A stretch of DNA of 60,161 bases. It comes from Collinsella sp. Its GTDB lineage: Bacteria; Actinomycetota; Coriobacteriia; Coriobacteriales; Coriobacteriaceae. Numbering within the stretch: the stretch's first letter is position 1; every line of letters begins with the position of its first letter. A program made the position numbers and the translations under genes. The stretch covers positions 1 through 60,161 of the forward strand of contig DXZR01000011.1 of assembly GCA_019419555.1 (NCBI GenBank). Direction: 5' to 3'. The notes beneath the pieces were generated by a model. The model searched no databases and was not told the origin of the DNA. It was given only the letters and a program-made list of their open reading frames with translations. Of this stretch, positions 8,577 through 16,687 are shown in pieces.

Positions 8577-9290
8577 TTACAGCCCGTATTTCACGACGAC
8601 ACGGTTAATGCGACGGCACCAAGGCTTGTACAAGGCAGCCAAGAACACGCAGGTCGCGAGGCCGTGTGTGATATCGAACGGCACTGCCGTGGCAAGACGT
8701 GCCATGGCACCCGCCCACGTGAGCGGTTGAACAAAACCGATAATGTCGTAGGCGTTGATCACAACGCCGTACAGCAAACCCGAAGCAAAGCCGTAGGTCA
8801 GCAGCGCCGGCATACGCACGGTGCCATCGGCGCGATCAAAAGCGCCGGCATGCGCCAGCGCACCGCCAACGTATCCCACGAGCCCCCAGGCATACATCTG
8901 CCACGGCGTCCACATGCCCTGCCCAAAAAAGAAATTGCTGGTCAGCGCCGCCAACGCACCGACCATAAAACCATTGCGGCGACCAAGCGTCGCCCCCGCG
9001 ATAATGGCGATGGCACTCACGGGTTTAAAGTCGGGAATGGGGCCAAACAAGATGCGCCCCGCCGCGGCCAATGCTGCCAGAACCAGCGTGGGCATAATCT
9101 GGCGCAAACCCGGACGAGATGCCTCGTAACCCGCAAAGAACAGCGCGAGCACCAGCGCCACCACAACCAGCATGGCCAATGCTGCCTGCTCAACACCCGA
9201 CAGCAACGCGGCAGCCATCACCGCCGGCACCGCCAACAACAGCGGGACCTCCAGTTTTGCAAGCAAGCGCGCGACGCGATAATCCGTCAT
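8577..9290 (-). CDS. ECF transporter S component (substrate-binding membrane protein)
   Basis: A 237-residue hydrophobic protein with about six membrane segments. The central stretch IPDFKPVSAIAIIAGATLG and the following GALAALTSNFFFGQG are typical of ECF S components for vitamins or related small molecules. It would capture the substrate for the fused ATPase and the T protein encoded directly upstream. The substrate is not predictable from this sequence, though cobalamin- or pyrimidine-type S proteins look most similar. I place the start at the ATG at 9290, four bases after the ATPase stop; a longer frame would overlap the ATPase gene. Confidence 0.8.
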   Translation of the reverse strand: MTDYRVARLLAKLEVPLLLAVPAVMAAALLSGVEQAALAMLVVVALVLALFFAGYEASRPGLRQIMPTLVLAALAAAGRILFGPIPDFKPVSAIAIIAGATLGRRNGFMVGALAALTSNFFFGQGMWTPWQMYAWGLVGYVGGALAHAGAFDRADGTVRMPALLTYGFASGLLYGVVINAYDIIGFVQPLTWAGAMARLATAVPFDITHGLATCVFLAALYKPWCRRINRVVVKYGL

Positions 9291-9294
9291 CCCA

Positions 9295-10938
9295 TCACGC
9301 CCTATAAAACACGTTATCGGCAAAGAAGTCGGCCGGCGGCTCCATGCAGGCAATCTCGCCGTCAAACATCATGACGACGTCGTCGGCTACCTGCTCGGCA
9401 AAGTCCAAATCGTGCGTAGCCATGATGACGGTGCCGCCAGCCTTCGCATGGTCACGCAGGGCGCGGGCAATGATGCGGCGGCTGAACAGGTCTAGACCCT
9501 TGGTGGGCTCATCGAGCAATAGCAGTTCGGGGCCGATTAGCAGCAGTTTTGCCAATGCAAGCAGTTGACGCTGCCCGCCCGAAAGATCGTACGGATGGCG
9601 TCCATCCAGACCCGACAACCCCAAGCTCGCCGCACGCTCCCGCGCCAAGTTCTCGTCATATCCGCAGGTCGAGGCCCATTCCATCAGCTCATCGCGAACC
9701 GTCTCGGCAACCAGCAATGCTTTGGGATTCTGAGGCAGCAGCGCCGCCGAGGCCGCTCCGCGCACCATGCGGCCGCGCTGCAGCTTGGCGGTCTTCGCCA
9801 GCACCGAGAGCATCGTCGACTTGCCGCAGCCGTTACCGCCAACAACCGCATGCACCGCACCGGCCGAAAACGACGCATCGAGCCCACGCAACACCCAGCC
9901 GGACGCTCGATCGTAGCGAAACCAGCCTTCCGACAGGGTGGTAGCCGACCCGCCGTGCATTTTTTGGAGTATTCTGCTTCCATCCGTGCGCGAGAAGGCT
10001 TCCGAGCCGTTCTCGAGCGACGTTTGCGCCACAAATTCGGACGATTTGTCCAATTCCGAACTTTTTTTCGCGCTCGATACGTCCCCGGGCGGCTCCAGAG
10101 AACCCAAATTGTCCTCACGCCTGCTGAATACTCCGTTTTTTGCACATCGGATGGCACCCCACCCCAACATGTCATCGGAAAACAGCGATTCTCGGCGTCC
10201 CAAAGAAGACATATCCGCCACCTCGCGCACGCGACCGCCCTCAATCCGGTGCGTACACGTCGCATACTCGAGCATCGGCCGCGGCTGATGCGTCGCCACA
10301 ACAACCGTGCAGCCCAGCTCGCGATTCACACGAAACAGCGCGTGCAGGAAATTCTTCTCCGCAACCGGATCAAGCTGAGACGTGGGCTCGTCGAGCAGCA
10401 GCACGCGCGGGCGCAACGCCAGAACGGCCGCCAACGACAGCAACTGTTTGCGACCACCCGAAAGCGTGTCAGTATCGCGGTGAAGCCAATCTTCCAGCCC
10501 AAAGAAATAGCTGGTCTCAGCTACGCGACGGCGCATCTCATCACGTGCTAGCCCCAAGTTTTCCAGGCCAAACGCCATCTCGTGCCACACGGTTTCGCAC
10601 ACGATCTGGTTCTCGGGATCCTGGAACACATAGCCCACGCGCTCCGCCGATGCCCGCACATCCATGTCGGCGACGGGCTCGCCCAGCACGCGCAGCTCGC
10701 CGGAGCGCGTACCCGCCGGCGCGATCTCGGGCTTGAGCAGCGACAGCAGCGTCGACTTGCCCGAACCGGTACCGCCAACAAGCAGTGCAAACGCACCTTG
10801 GGAAACACGCCAATCAAGCCCCTCGAGCACCGGTGCCTCGGCCCCGGGATAGGCAAAACTAAGGCCTCGCACCTCAATCGCCGGCGCGGCCGAGCCATAT
10901 GCCACACCCGCCGCCGAGCTCCTATCCAACCGAGCCAT
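9295..10938 (-). CDS. ECF transporter ATPase, two ABC domains fused
   Basis: A 547-residue protein joining two ATP-binding cassettes, equivalent to EcfA1 and EcfA2. Domain 1 (about 20-245) has GGTGSGKST, the variant signature LSGGRKQ and LLLDEPTSQLD. Domain 2 (about 335-545) has GGNGCGKST, LSGGQRQ and LLLLDEPTKGLD. The linker (about residues 265-328) is Ser/Lys-rich, has a lower GC content than its surroundings and is bounded by inverted repeats (see 9955-10145). The start ATG overlaps the ecfT stop in an ATGA arrangement, implying translational coupling. With the S and T proteins it forms one uptake complex at the membrane. Confidence 0.9.
   Translation of the reverse strand: MARLDRSSAAGVAYGSAAPAIEVRGLSFAYPGAEAPVLEGLDWRVSQGAFALLVGGTGSGKSTLLSLLKPEIAPAGTRSGELRVLGEPVADMDVRASAERVGYVFQDPENQIVCETVWHEMAFGLENLGLARDEMRRRVAETSYFFGLEDWLHRDTDTLSGGRKQLLSLAAVLALRPRVLLLDEPTSQLDPVAEKNFLHALFRVNRELGCTVVVATHQPRPMLEYATCTHRIEGGRVREVADMSSLGRRESLFSDDMLGWGAIRCAKNGVFSRREDNLGSLEPPGDVSSAKKSSELDKSSEFVAQTSLENGSEAFSRTDGSRILQKMHGGSATTLSEGWFRYDRASGWVLRGLDASFSAGAVHAVVGGNGCGKSTMLSVLAKTAKLQRGRMVRGAASAALLPQNPKALLVAETVRDELMEWASTCGYDENLARERAASLGLSGLDGRHPYDLSGGQRQLLALAKLLLIGPELLLLDEPTKGLDLFSRRIIARALRDHAKAGGTVIMATHDLDFAEQVADDVVMMFDGEIACMEPPADFFADNVFYRA
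9955..10145. mobile_element. 191-bp MITE-like segment inside the ATPase gene
   Basis: The ends are inverted copies: GTGCATTTTTTGGAGTATTC on the left and GAATACTCCGTTTTTTGCAC on the right. They agree at 14 of 20 positions when paired, with differences confined to the A/T run. The interior has a lower GC content than the flanking cassettes and encodes the inter-domain linker. I see no clear target duplication. A small non-autonomous element is the best reading, but this rests on one copy. Confidence 0.5.
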
Positions 10939-11831
10939 CAGCCAAACCTCTTCTCATCAATCGCGTGCGACGCGCAAGGCAGCATCATCCAGGCAGCGTA
11001 CACGACATAGCCCAGCCACGGCGCCGGCACCGATAGTTGCGGGTAAAACGAATACTGCATCGTCGCAGTCCACGCCACTGCCGTCGTGGCCATGCCAAAC
11101 AGCGCAAGTCCAACCAGCGCGGCAACATCGCCGCGCCCCAGCCGATACCGCGCATACGTCGTTCGACGCGTCGCGGCGCCCCACCCACGGGAGCGCATGG
11201 CGTCCGCACGCTCCAGCGAATCTTCCATGCCCCAGCCCATCAACACGCTCGACGCCCGCAGGCGCGATCGCACGGGATCGGTGGGCGCGCGGCCCGGCAC
11301 ATCAATCGCATCCTGCACCGCCAGCACCGTACGACCGCGGCGTAAAAACTGCGGGATAAGCCTCATGCACATCGAGATCATGAGCGCAATCACCGGTGCG
11401 GCATTGCCCAGCAGCGCGAGCACCTTGTCGTATTCGAGCATCGACGCCGCGGCCTCAAACCACAGCACGCTCGCCACAAACAGCCCGCCCATGCACAGGC
11501 CGTATACCATGCTTTCCAGATACACCGCGCGCATGCCAATACGGAACAGCTCCGTCGAGCCCGAGGCGCTAAACAGCGGATTGACCAGCGCGATAATCAA
11601 AATCACCGGCAGCTGCCAGCGGAGTGCGCCCAGCGTGCGGGCAGCCCCGCGCGTCGCAAATCCATACGCCAGCCCGCCCGCAAGTGACAGCGCAATCAGC
11701 ACCGGCTGCATCGAGAACATGGTGAGCCCCAGCGTCAGCACCATGTAGAGGGCCGGCACAGCCGGATGCGACATCGAGAATGCCGCGACGGGCTCGCCGC
11801 CAAACTCCTCTTGTATGTTGTCCACGGGCAC
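10938..11831 (-). CDS. ecfT: ECF transporter T component
   Basis: The transmembrane coupling protein of an ECF importer. About 297 residues with four to six hydrophobic segments, and the cytoplasmic coupling motif in DAMRSRGWG near residue 220, matching the Ala-Arg-Gly signature that docks on the ATPases. It heads the T-ATPase-S operon. I chose a GTG at 11831 preceded by GAGGGGA. Upstream in-frame codons exist up to 11996, so the N-terminus is uncertain. The gene is divergent from glmU. Confidence 0.82.
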   Translation of the reverse strand: MPVDNIQEEFGGEPVAAFSMSHPAVPALYMVLTLGLTMFSMQPVLIALSLAGGLAYGFATRGAARTLGALRWQLPVILIIALVNPLFSASGSTELFRIGMRAVYLESMVYGLCMGGLFVASVLWFEAAASMLEYDKVLALLGNAAPVIALMISMCMRLIPQFLRRGRTVLAVQDAIDVPGRAPTDPVRSRLRASSVLMGWGMEDSLERADAMRSRGWGAATRRTTYARYRLGRGDVAALVGLALFGMATTAVAWTATMQYSFYPQLSVPAPWLGYVVYAAWMMLPCASHAIDEKRFG

Positions 11832-12024
11832 CCCCGTCCCCTCGCTCAAACGACAGCTCCGCAGCACCGCCAACGCCGCACGCAAGCAGCGCAAACGCCA
11901 CGCCGGCGGCACCGACATCGGCCGCCATGAGCCAATCGCTACGCGCTCAACATATGCCTGCGGTATCATATTGCGCCGTGTATCGTTTCCAAACACACGT
12001 CTCTATAACGTAACAGGAGATCAC

Positions 12025-13437
12025 ATGGACGCAACCGCAATTATCCTCGCTGCCGGCGAGGGCACCCGCATGAAGTCGAACCACTGCAAGGTTTCGCACA
12101 AGATCCTGGGCAAGCCCATGGTCCAGTGGATCGTCGACGCCACCATCAAGGCCGGCTGCAGCCGCGTCGTGGTCGTCATCGGCAGCCACGCCGACGAGAT
12201 GCGCGCCCTCATCGACGGCGCCTATGCCAACAGCGCCACCAAGGTCGAGTGCGTTGAGCAGACCGAGCGCCTGGGCACCGGTCACGCCGTGAAGGTCGCG
12301 CTCGAGGCCTGCGGCATCACGCAAGGCCCCGTCGTCGTGCTCAACGGCGACCTGCCGCTCATCACCGCCGACACCGTCGCCAAGTTCGCGCAGACCGTCG
12401 CCACCGGCGAGCTCGCCTGCACCGTCATGACCATGACCCCGCCCGACCCCTTCGGCTACGGCCGCATCAAGCTGGGTGCCGACGGCCAGATCGAACGCAT
12501 CATCGAGCAGAAGGACTGCACACCCGAGCAGGCCGCCACGCTGCTCGAGTGCAACGCCGGCTGCTACGCCTTCGACGGCGCGCAGCTCGCCGCGCACATT
12601 GACGAGATCGGCAACGACAACGCGCAGTCCGAGTACTATCTGCCCGACATGCTCGAGATCCTCAAGGGCCACGGCCAGGCAGTCTCCATCTTCCACTGCG
12701 ATGACTACCGCGACGGCCTGGGCGTCAACAGCCGCATCCAGCTCGCGCAGCTCACCGCCATCGCGCGCGACCGCATCAACGAGCACTGGATGGCCGAGGG
12801 CGTTACCTTCATCGACCCCACGCAGGCCTGGATCGGCCCCGACGCCACCATCGGCCGCGACACCGTCGTGTGGCCGCAGACGCACCTGATCGGCCACGTC
12901 ACCGTGGGCGAGGAGTGCCAGCTCGGCCCCAACAGCCGTCTCACCGACACCACCGTCGGCAGCGGCTGCATCATCGATGAGACCATCGCCATCGAGGCCG
13001 TCATCGAGAACGGCGTCGACTGCGGCCCGCGCGCCTACCTGCGCCCGGGTACCCACATGCTCGACGGCTCCAAGGCCGGCACGCACGTGGAGATCAAGAA
13101 GTCCACGATCGGCGAGGGCTCCAAGGTGCCGCACCTGTCCTACATCGGCGACACGACCATGGGCTCCGGCGTCAACGTGGGCGCCGGCTCCATCACCTGC
13201 AACTACGACGGCGTACACAAGCACAAAACCGTCATCGGCAAGGATGCCTTCATCGGTTCCGATACCATGATGGTCGCGCCCGCCCAGATTGGCGACGGCG
13301 CGCTCGTGGCCGCCGGCTCCGTCATCACTGAGCCGGTCCCGGCAGACGCACTCGGTCTGGGCCGCGCCCGTCAGGTAAATATTGAGGGCTGGGCCGCCGA
13401 TTATCGCCGCCGCCTGCACGAGGACGACGAGGTATAA
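12025..13437 (+). CDS. glmU: Bifunctional GlcNAc-1-P uridyltransferase / glucosamine-1-P acetyltransferase
   Basis: Makes UDP-GlcNAc for peptidoglycan. The 470-residue protein has an N-terminal nucleotidyltransferase domain (LAAGEGTRMKS near residue 8, NGDLPL near 112) and a C-terminal left-handed beta-helix acetyltransferase made of hexapeptide repeats, with LRPGTHM, GAGSITCNYDGVHKHKT and ending GWAADYRRR. Both halves are complete. CAGGAGA stands upstream of the ATG. glmU is followed by a terminator and then prs, a neighbourhood common in many bacteria. Confidence 0.96.
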   Translation: MDATAIILAAGEGTRMKSNHCKVSHKILGKPMVQWIVDATIKAGCSRVVVVIGSHADEMRALIDGAYANSATKVECVEQTERLGTGHAVKVALEACGITQGPVVVLNGDLPLITADTVAKFAQTVATGELACTVMTMTPPDPFGYGRIKLGADGQIERIIEQKDCTPEQAATLLECNAGCYAFDGAQLAAHIDEIGNDNAQSEYYLPDMLEILKGHGQAVSIFHCDDYRDGLGVNSRIQLAQLTAIARDRINEHWMAEGVTFIDPTQAWIGPDATIGRDTVVWPQTHLIGHVTVGEECQLGPNSRLTDTTVGSGCIIDETIAIEAVIENGVDCGPRAYLRPGTHMLDGSKAGTHVEIKKSTIGEGSKVPHLSYIGDTTMGSGVNVGAGSITCNYDGVHKHKTVIGKDAFIGSDTMMVAPAQIGDGALVAAGSVITEPVPADALGLGRARQVNIEGWAADYRRRLHEDDEV

Positions 13438-13455
13438 CGTTTTACCAAGCATCTA

Positions 13456-13487
13456 AGGAGCCGCTTCCGTGGGGACGGCTCCTTTTT
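13456..13487 (+). terminator. glmU terminator
   Basis: AGGAGCCG pairs with CGGCTCCT around a 12-base loop, followed by a T run on the plus strand, shortly past the glmU stop. Confidence 0.85.
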
Positions 13488-13628
13488 CTATGCTGACCTG
13501 CGCGGCCGGATGAGTGGTCGGTTCGTGTCCGTTGACGGTAAAGACGTTATCAAGACTCGATAAACCCCGCCGCGCGGTTACAATGCAACAAGGCATCTAT
13601 ATGGCATTCGATATAAAGGAGAAGGGTA

Positions 13629-14615
13629 ATGCCGATTAATGATCCCGAGAAGTCGGAGAATATGCGCAAGTCCATCCGCGTGTATTCCGGTTCCTCCAAC
13701 CGTCCCCTCGCTCAGAAGATCGCTGAGTTCCTTGGGGTCGAGCTTTCGGGCCTTACGCTAAAGCAGTTCGCCAACGGTGAGATTTACGCCCGCTACGACG
13801 AGACCGTCCGCGGCGCCGACGTCTTCCTGATTCAGTCCGTGGCCGGCGGCAACGTCAACGACATGCTCATGGAGCTGCTCATCGCCACCGACGCTGCCAA
13901 GCGCGCATCCGCCCGCTCCATCACCGCCGTTATCACCCACTACGGCTATGCCCGCCAGGACCGCAAGGCCGGCCCGCGCGAGCCCATCACCGCCCGCCTC
14001 GTCGCCAACCTGCTCGAGCGCGCCGGCGTCAACCGCATCATCACCCTCGACCTGCACCAGGGCCAGATTCAGGGCTTCTTCGATATCCCGGTTAACCACT
14101 TGTCCGCGCTGCCGCTGTTTGGCCAGTACTACAACGACATGCACTTCGACACCGACAACCTGGTTGTCGTCTCCCCCGATGTGGGCCGCGCCAAGGCCGC
14201 CAAGAAGCTGTCCGACATGCTCGGCTGCGACCTGGCCATCGCCCACAAGGGCCGTCCGCGCCACAACGCCGCCGAGGTCATGGGCATCATCGGTGACATC
14301 AAGGGCAAGACCTGCATCATCAACGACGACATGATCGACACCGCTGGCACCCTGTGCGCCAACGTCAAGGAGCTCAAGGCTATGGGCGCTGGCGATATCT
14401 ACGTCTGCGCCACCCACGGCATCTTCTCCGGTCCGGCCATCGAGCGTCTGAACGACGCCCCCATCGTCGAGTGCCTCGTCACCGACGCCATTCCCGTCGA
14501 GGTCGGTGGCAAGATCAAGACCATCTCGGTCGCCGAGGAGTTCGCTCAGGCCATCTCCGCCGTTTACCACGAGGAGCCCGTCTCCACGCTCGTCGGCGGC
14601 GACTTCGCGCTGTAG
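13629..14615 (+). CDS. prs: Ribose-phosphate pyrophosphokinase
   Basis: Makes PRPP from ribose-5-phosphate and ATP, the precursor used by PurF and other nucleotide enzymes encoded in this window. The 328-residue class I enzyme has the ATP/ribose loop YARQDRKAGPREPITA near residue 107, DLHQGQIQGFF near 140 and the PRPP-binding loop DDMIDTAGT near 237. An AAGGAG site precedes the ATG. The N-terminal ten residues before the Ser-Ile-Arg strand are a short extension. Confidence 0.97.
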   Translation: MPINDPEKSENMRKSIRVYSGSSNRPLAQKIAEFLGVELSGLTLKQFANGEIYARYDETVRGADVFLIQSVAGGNVNDMLMELLIATDAAKRASARSITAVITHYGYARQDRKAGPREPITARLVANLLERAGVNRIITLDLHQGQIQGFFDIPVNHLSALPLFGQYYNDMHFDTDNLVVVSPDVGRAKAAKKLSDMLGCDLAIAHKGRPRHNAAEVMGIIGDIKGKTCIINDDMIDTAGTLCANVKELKAMGAGDIYVCATHGIFSGPAIERLNDAPIVECLVTDAIPVEVGGKIKTISVAEEFAQAISAVYHEEPVSTLVGGDFAL

Positions 14616-14638
14616 TCGCTCGACCCTCGCATCCCTCC

Positions 14639-14742
14639 GGAAGCCCCGATACGCCTGCGGGGTTATCACGCGAACGTCCTCGCCGCTTTGCGGCTGCGGG
14701 ATGTTCGCTTTGATAACCCCTCCCGGCGTGTCCGGGGCTTCC
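14639..14742. repeat. Large nested inverted repeat between prs and pth
   Basis: About 104 bp fold into a long hairpin. GGAAGCCCCG pairs with CGGGGCTTCC at the base, then ACGCC with GGCGT, GGGGTTATCA with TGATAACCCC, and GCGAAC with GTTCGC nearer the top, with small mismatches between blocks. A GC-rich cap follows. There is no T run right after it. Confidence 0.85.
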
Positions 14743-14856
14743 TGCTGTCTCGGGGCAGCTGTTTTCTGAAATGACTTTGCTGCAACCTTTCCTCGCCTTC
14801 GGCGGGCGTGGTAGCCTTTGTCGTTGATTGAACTTTTGTGTAACGAAAGGATGAAC

Positions 14857-15486
14857 ATGGCAGCTGCACAGCCGCTTAAGATTCGCATGGTTGCCGGACT
14901 TGGCAACCCTGGCGATGAGTATGCCGAGACCCGCCACAACGCCGGTTTTAAGGCGATCGACGAGCTGGCCCGTCAGGCCGGCGTCACGTACTGGAAAAAC
15001 CAAGCAGGCGCCGAGGTCGCGCTCATCAATATCAACGATGCCGAGGAAGAGGGCGGCAAGCGCCAGATCGTGCTGGTCAAGCCGCAGTCGTACATGAATA
15101 CCTCGGGTGGCCCCATCTCCAAGCTTTGCCGCGAATACAAAATCAAGGCCGAGGAGCTACTCGTAATCCACGACGAGCTCGATATTCCCGCCGGCGACGT
15201 GCGTGTTAAGGTGGGCGGCGGCCATGCTGGCCATAACGGCCTGCGCTCCATCATCGACAAGATGGGCAGCCGCGACTTTAGCCGTATCCGCACCGGCATC
15301 GGCAACCCTCCCGGCAAGATGGCCGTGGCAGACTACGTGCTCAAGCAGCTGCGCGCCCGCGAAGCCGAGGATTTCCAGGACACCTGCGCCCGCGCCGCAG
15401 ATGCCGCCGGTCTGGCCATCGTCCACGGCGTAATCTACGCCCGCGATCACGTAAACGGCGCCGCTTCCGCCAACGGGAAGCACTAA
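14857..15486 (+). CDS. pth: Peptidyl-tRNA hydrolase
   Basis: Recycles tRNA by cleaving peptidyl-tRNA released from stalled ribosomes. The 209-residue protein has GLGNPGDEYAETRHNAG with the catalytic histidine, KPQSYMNTSG, HDELDIPAG with the catalytic aspartate, and GGGHAGHNGLRSI. Residues 60-68 carry a small acidic insertion. ATG at 14857 is chosen because AAGG is six bases upstream; an in-frame ATG at 14851 is too close. It follows prs in the same direction, separated by the long hairpin. Confidence 0.95.
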   Translation: MAAAQPLKIRMVAGLGNPGDEYAETRHNAGFKAIDELARQAGVTYWKNQAGAEVALININDAEEEGGKRQIVLVKPQSYMNTSGGPISKLCREYKIKAEELLVIHDELDIPAGDVRVKVGGGHAGHNGLRSIIDKMGSRDFSRIRTGIGNPPGKMAVADYVLKQLRAREAEDFQDTCARAADAAGLAIVHGVIYARDHVNGAASANGKH

Positions 15487-15847
15487 AACCTACCATTTAG
15501 GGACAGGTTTATTTTGGCAGCTTTTATCTGCGGAAACGCCGCAGTCGATACATCGCAATAAACATGCTGCCACCATACATGCATAACGCCCCAAAGGGGG
15601 CCGGCCTCAACGAAGCGCGAGGCCGGCCCCCTTTGCCGTTTTGCCTGATAAAACCGACCAAAATAAACCTGTCCCTTTTTGGCAGGTCACTTTTCCCGCC
15701 TGCCAAAGATACACGTAAGCGACATTGCCATGAGGGTATAATTTGCACCGTATGTCTGCACAACGCCTGTGCGCGTACGGTTTTACTCGGGCTACCGTCC
15801 ATTTCCGTGGAGGCACGGTTCGGCAGCCCTAACAAGAGAGGGGTTCT
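15487..15847. repeat. Gene-free gap: REP-like pair around a strong hairpin
   Basis: No convincing gene lies here. A REP-like stretch at 15488-15521 (AGGGACAGGTTTATTTTGGC) is answered in inverted orientation at about 15652-15688 (CCAAAATAAACCTGTCCC). Between them, 15597-15629 holds a perfect 13-bp GC stem (GGGGGCCGGCCTC/GAGGCCGGCCCCC) that can act as a terminator in either direction. A TATAAT at 15737-15742 could be the -10 box of the nfnA promoter, but I see no good -35. Confidence 0.7.
15597..15645 (+). terminator. pth terminator, perfect GC stem
   Basis: A 13-bp perfect stem with a ten-base loop, followed by TTTGCCGTTTT on the plus strand. It lies about 110 bases past pth. Confidence 0.7.
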
Positions 15848-16687
15848 ATGTATAAGATCCTGGAGAAGACGCAGTTCTCGGAGAAGGTGTTCAAGTTCCG
15901 CATCGAGGCGCCCGCAATCGCCAAGCATGCGCACGCTGGACAGTTCCTCATGGTTCGCGCCAACGAGACGGGCGAGCGTGTCCCGTTTACCTTAGCTGGC
16001 TGGAACGGTGACGAGGGCTGGGTCGAGTTCATCTTCATGGTGATCGGCAAGACCACCGAGATGCTTTCCACCTACGAGGCCGGCGAGTCGCTGCGCGACG
16101 TCGTGGGCCCGCTGGGCGTTCCCACCGAGATGGCCGAGGGCCCCTGCGCCGTCATTGGCGGCGGCGTCGGCCTGGCAATTGCCTTCCCGGTCGCCAAGCA
16201 CCTGGTCGAGACCGGCCACGAGGTGCACGCCATCATGGGCGCCCGCACCAAGGACCTCCTGCTCATGGAGGACCAGTTCCGCGAGCTCCTCGACGAGGAC
16301 CACATCCACATCACCACTGACGACGGTTCCTACGGCGAGCAGGGCGTTGTCACCGCTCCGCTGGAGCGCCTGCTGCAGGACAAGGCCGTGAGCCAGGTCT
16401 TCTGCGTCGGCCCCGTTCCGATGATGAAGTTCTCGACCCTCACCGCCCAGAAGTACGACACCCCCATCACCGCGTCGCTCAACCCCATCATGGTTGACGG
16501 CACCGGCATGTGCGGCTGCTGCCGCGTCGAGGTGGGCGGCGTGACCAAGTTCGCTTGCGTCGACGGCCCCGACTTCGATGCCACCCTGGTCGACTGGGAT
16601 GACCTTCGTGCCCGCCAGGCCGCTTACCGTTCCGAAGAGGGCGAGTCCCTCAAGGCCTATGAGGAAAAGAGCTGCGCATGCCACTAG
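15848..16687 (+). CDS. nfnA: NADH-dependent ferredoxin:NADP+ oxidoreductase, alpha subunit
   Basis: The 279-residue protein has a flavodoxin-reductase-like FAD domain (RVPFTLAGW near residue 44), an NAD pocket (VIGGGVGLA near 101) and a C-terminal 2Fe-2S ligand set (GTGMCGCC near 220, then FACVDGPDFD). It matches NfnA/SudB and the electron-transfer subunit of dihydroorotate dehydrogenase. The partner gene immediately downstream decides for Nfn. The pair would couple NADH oxidation with exchange between ferredoxin and NADPH. The stop overlaps the nfnB start by ten bases. Confidence 0.88.
   Translation: MYKILEKTQFSEKVFKFRIEAPAIAKHAHAGQFLMVRANETGERVPFTLAGWNGDEGWVEFIFMVIGKTTEMLSTYEAGESLRDVVGPLGVPTEMAEGPCAVIGGGVGLAIAFPVAKHLVETGHEVHAIMGARTKDLLLMEDQFRELLDEDHIHITTDDGSYGEQGVVTAPLERLLQDKAVSQVFCVGPVPMMKFSTLTAQKYDTPITASLNPIMVDGTGMCGCCRVEVGGVTKFACVDGPDFDATLVDWDDLRARQAAYRSEEGESLKAYEEKSCACH

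Noticed and set aside
15524..15934. Protein gene in the pth-nfnA gap (either strand)
   Set aside because: The frames run through hairpin repeats and a terminator and have no ribosome site or family likeness.
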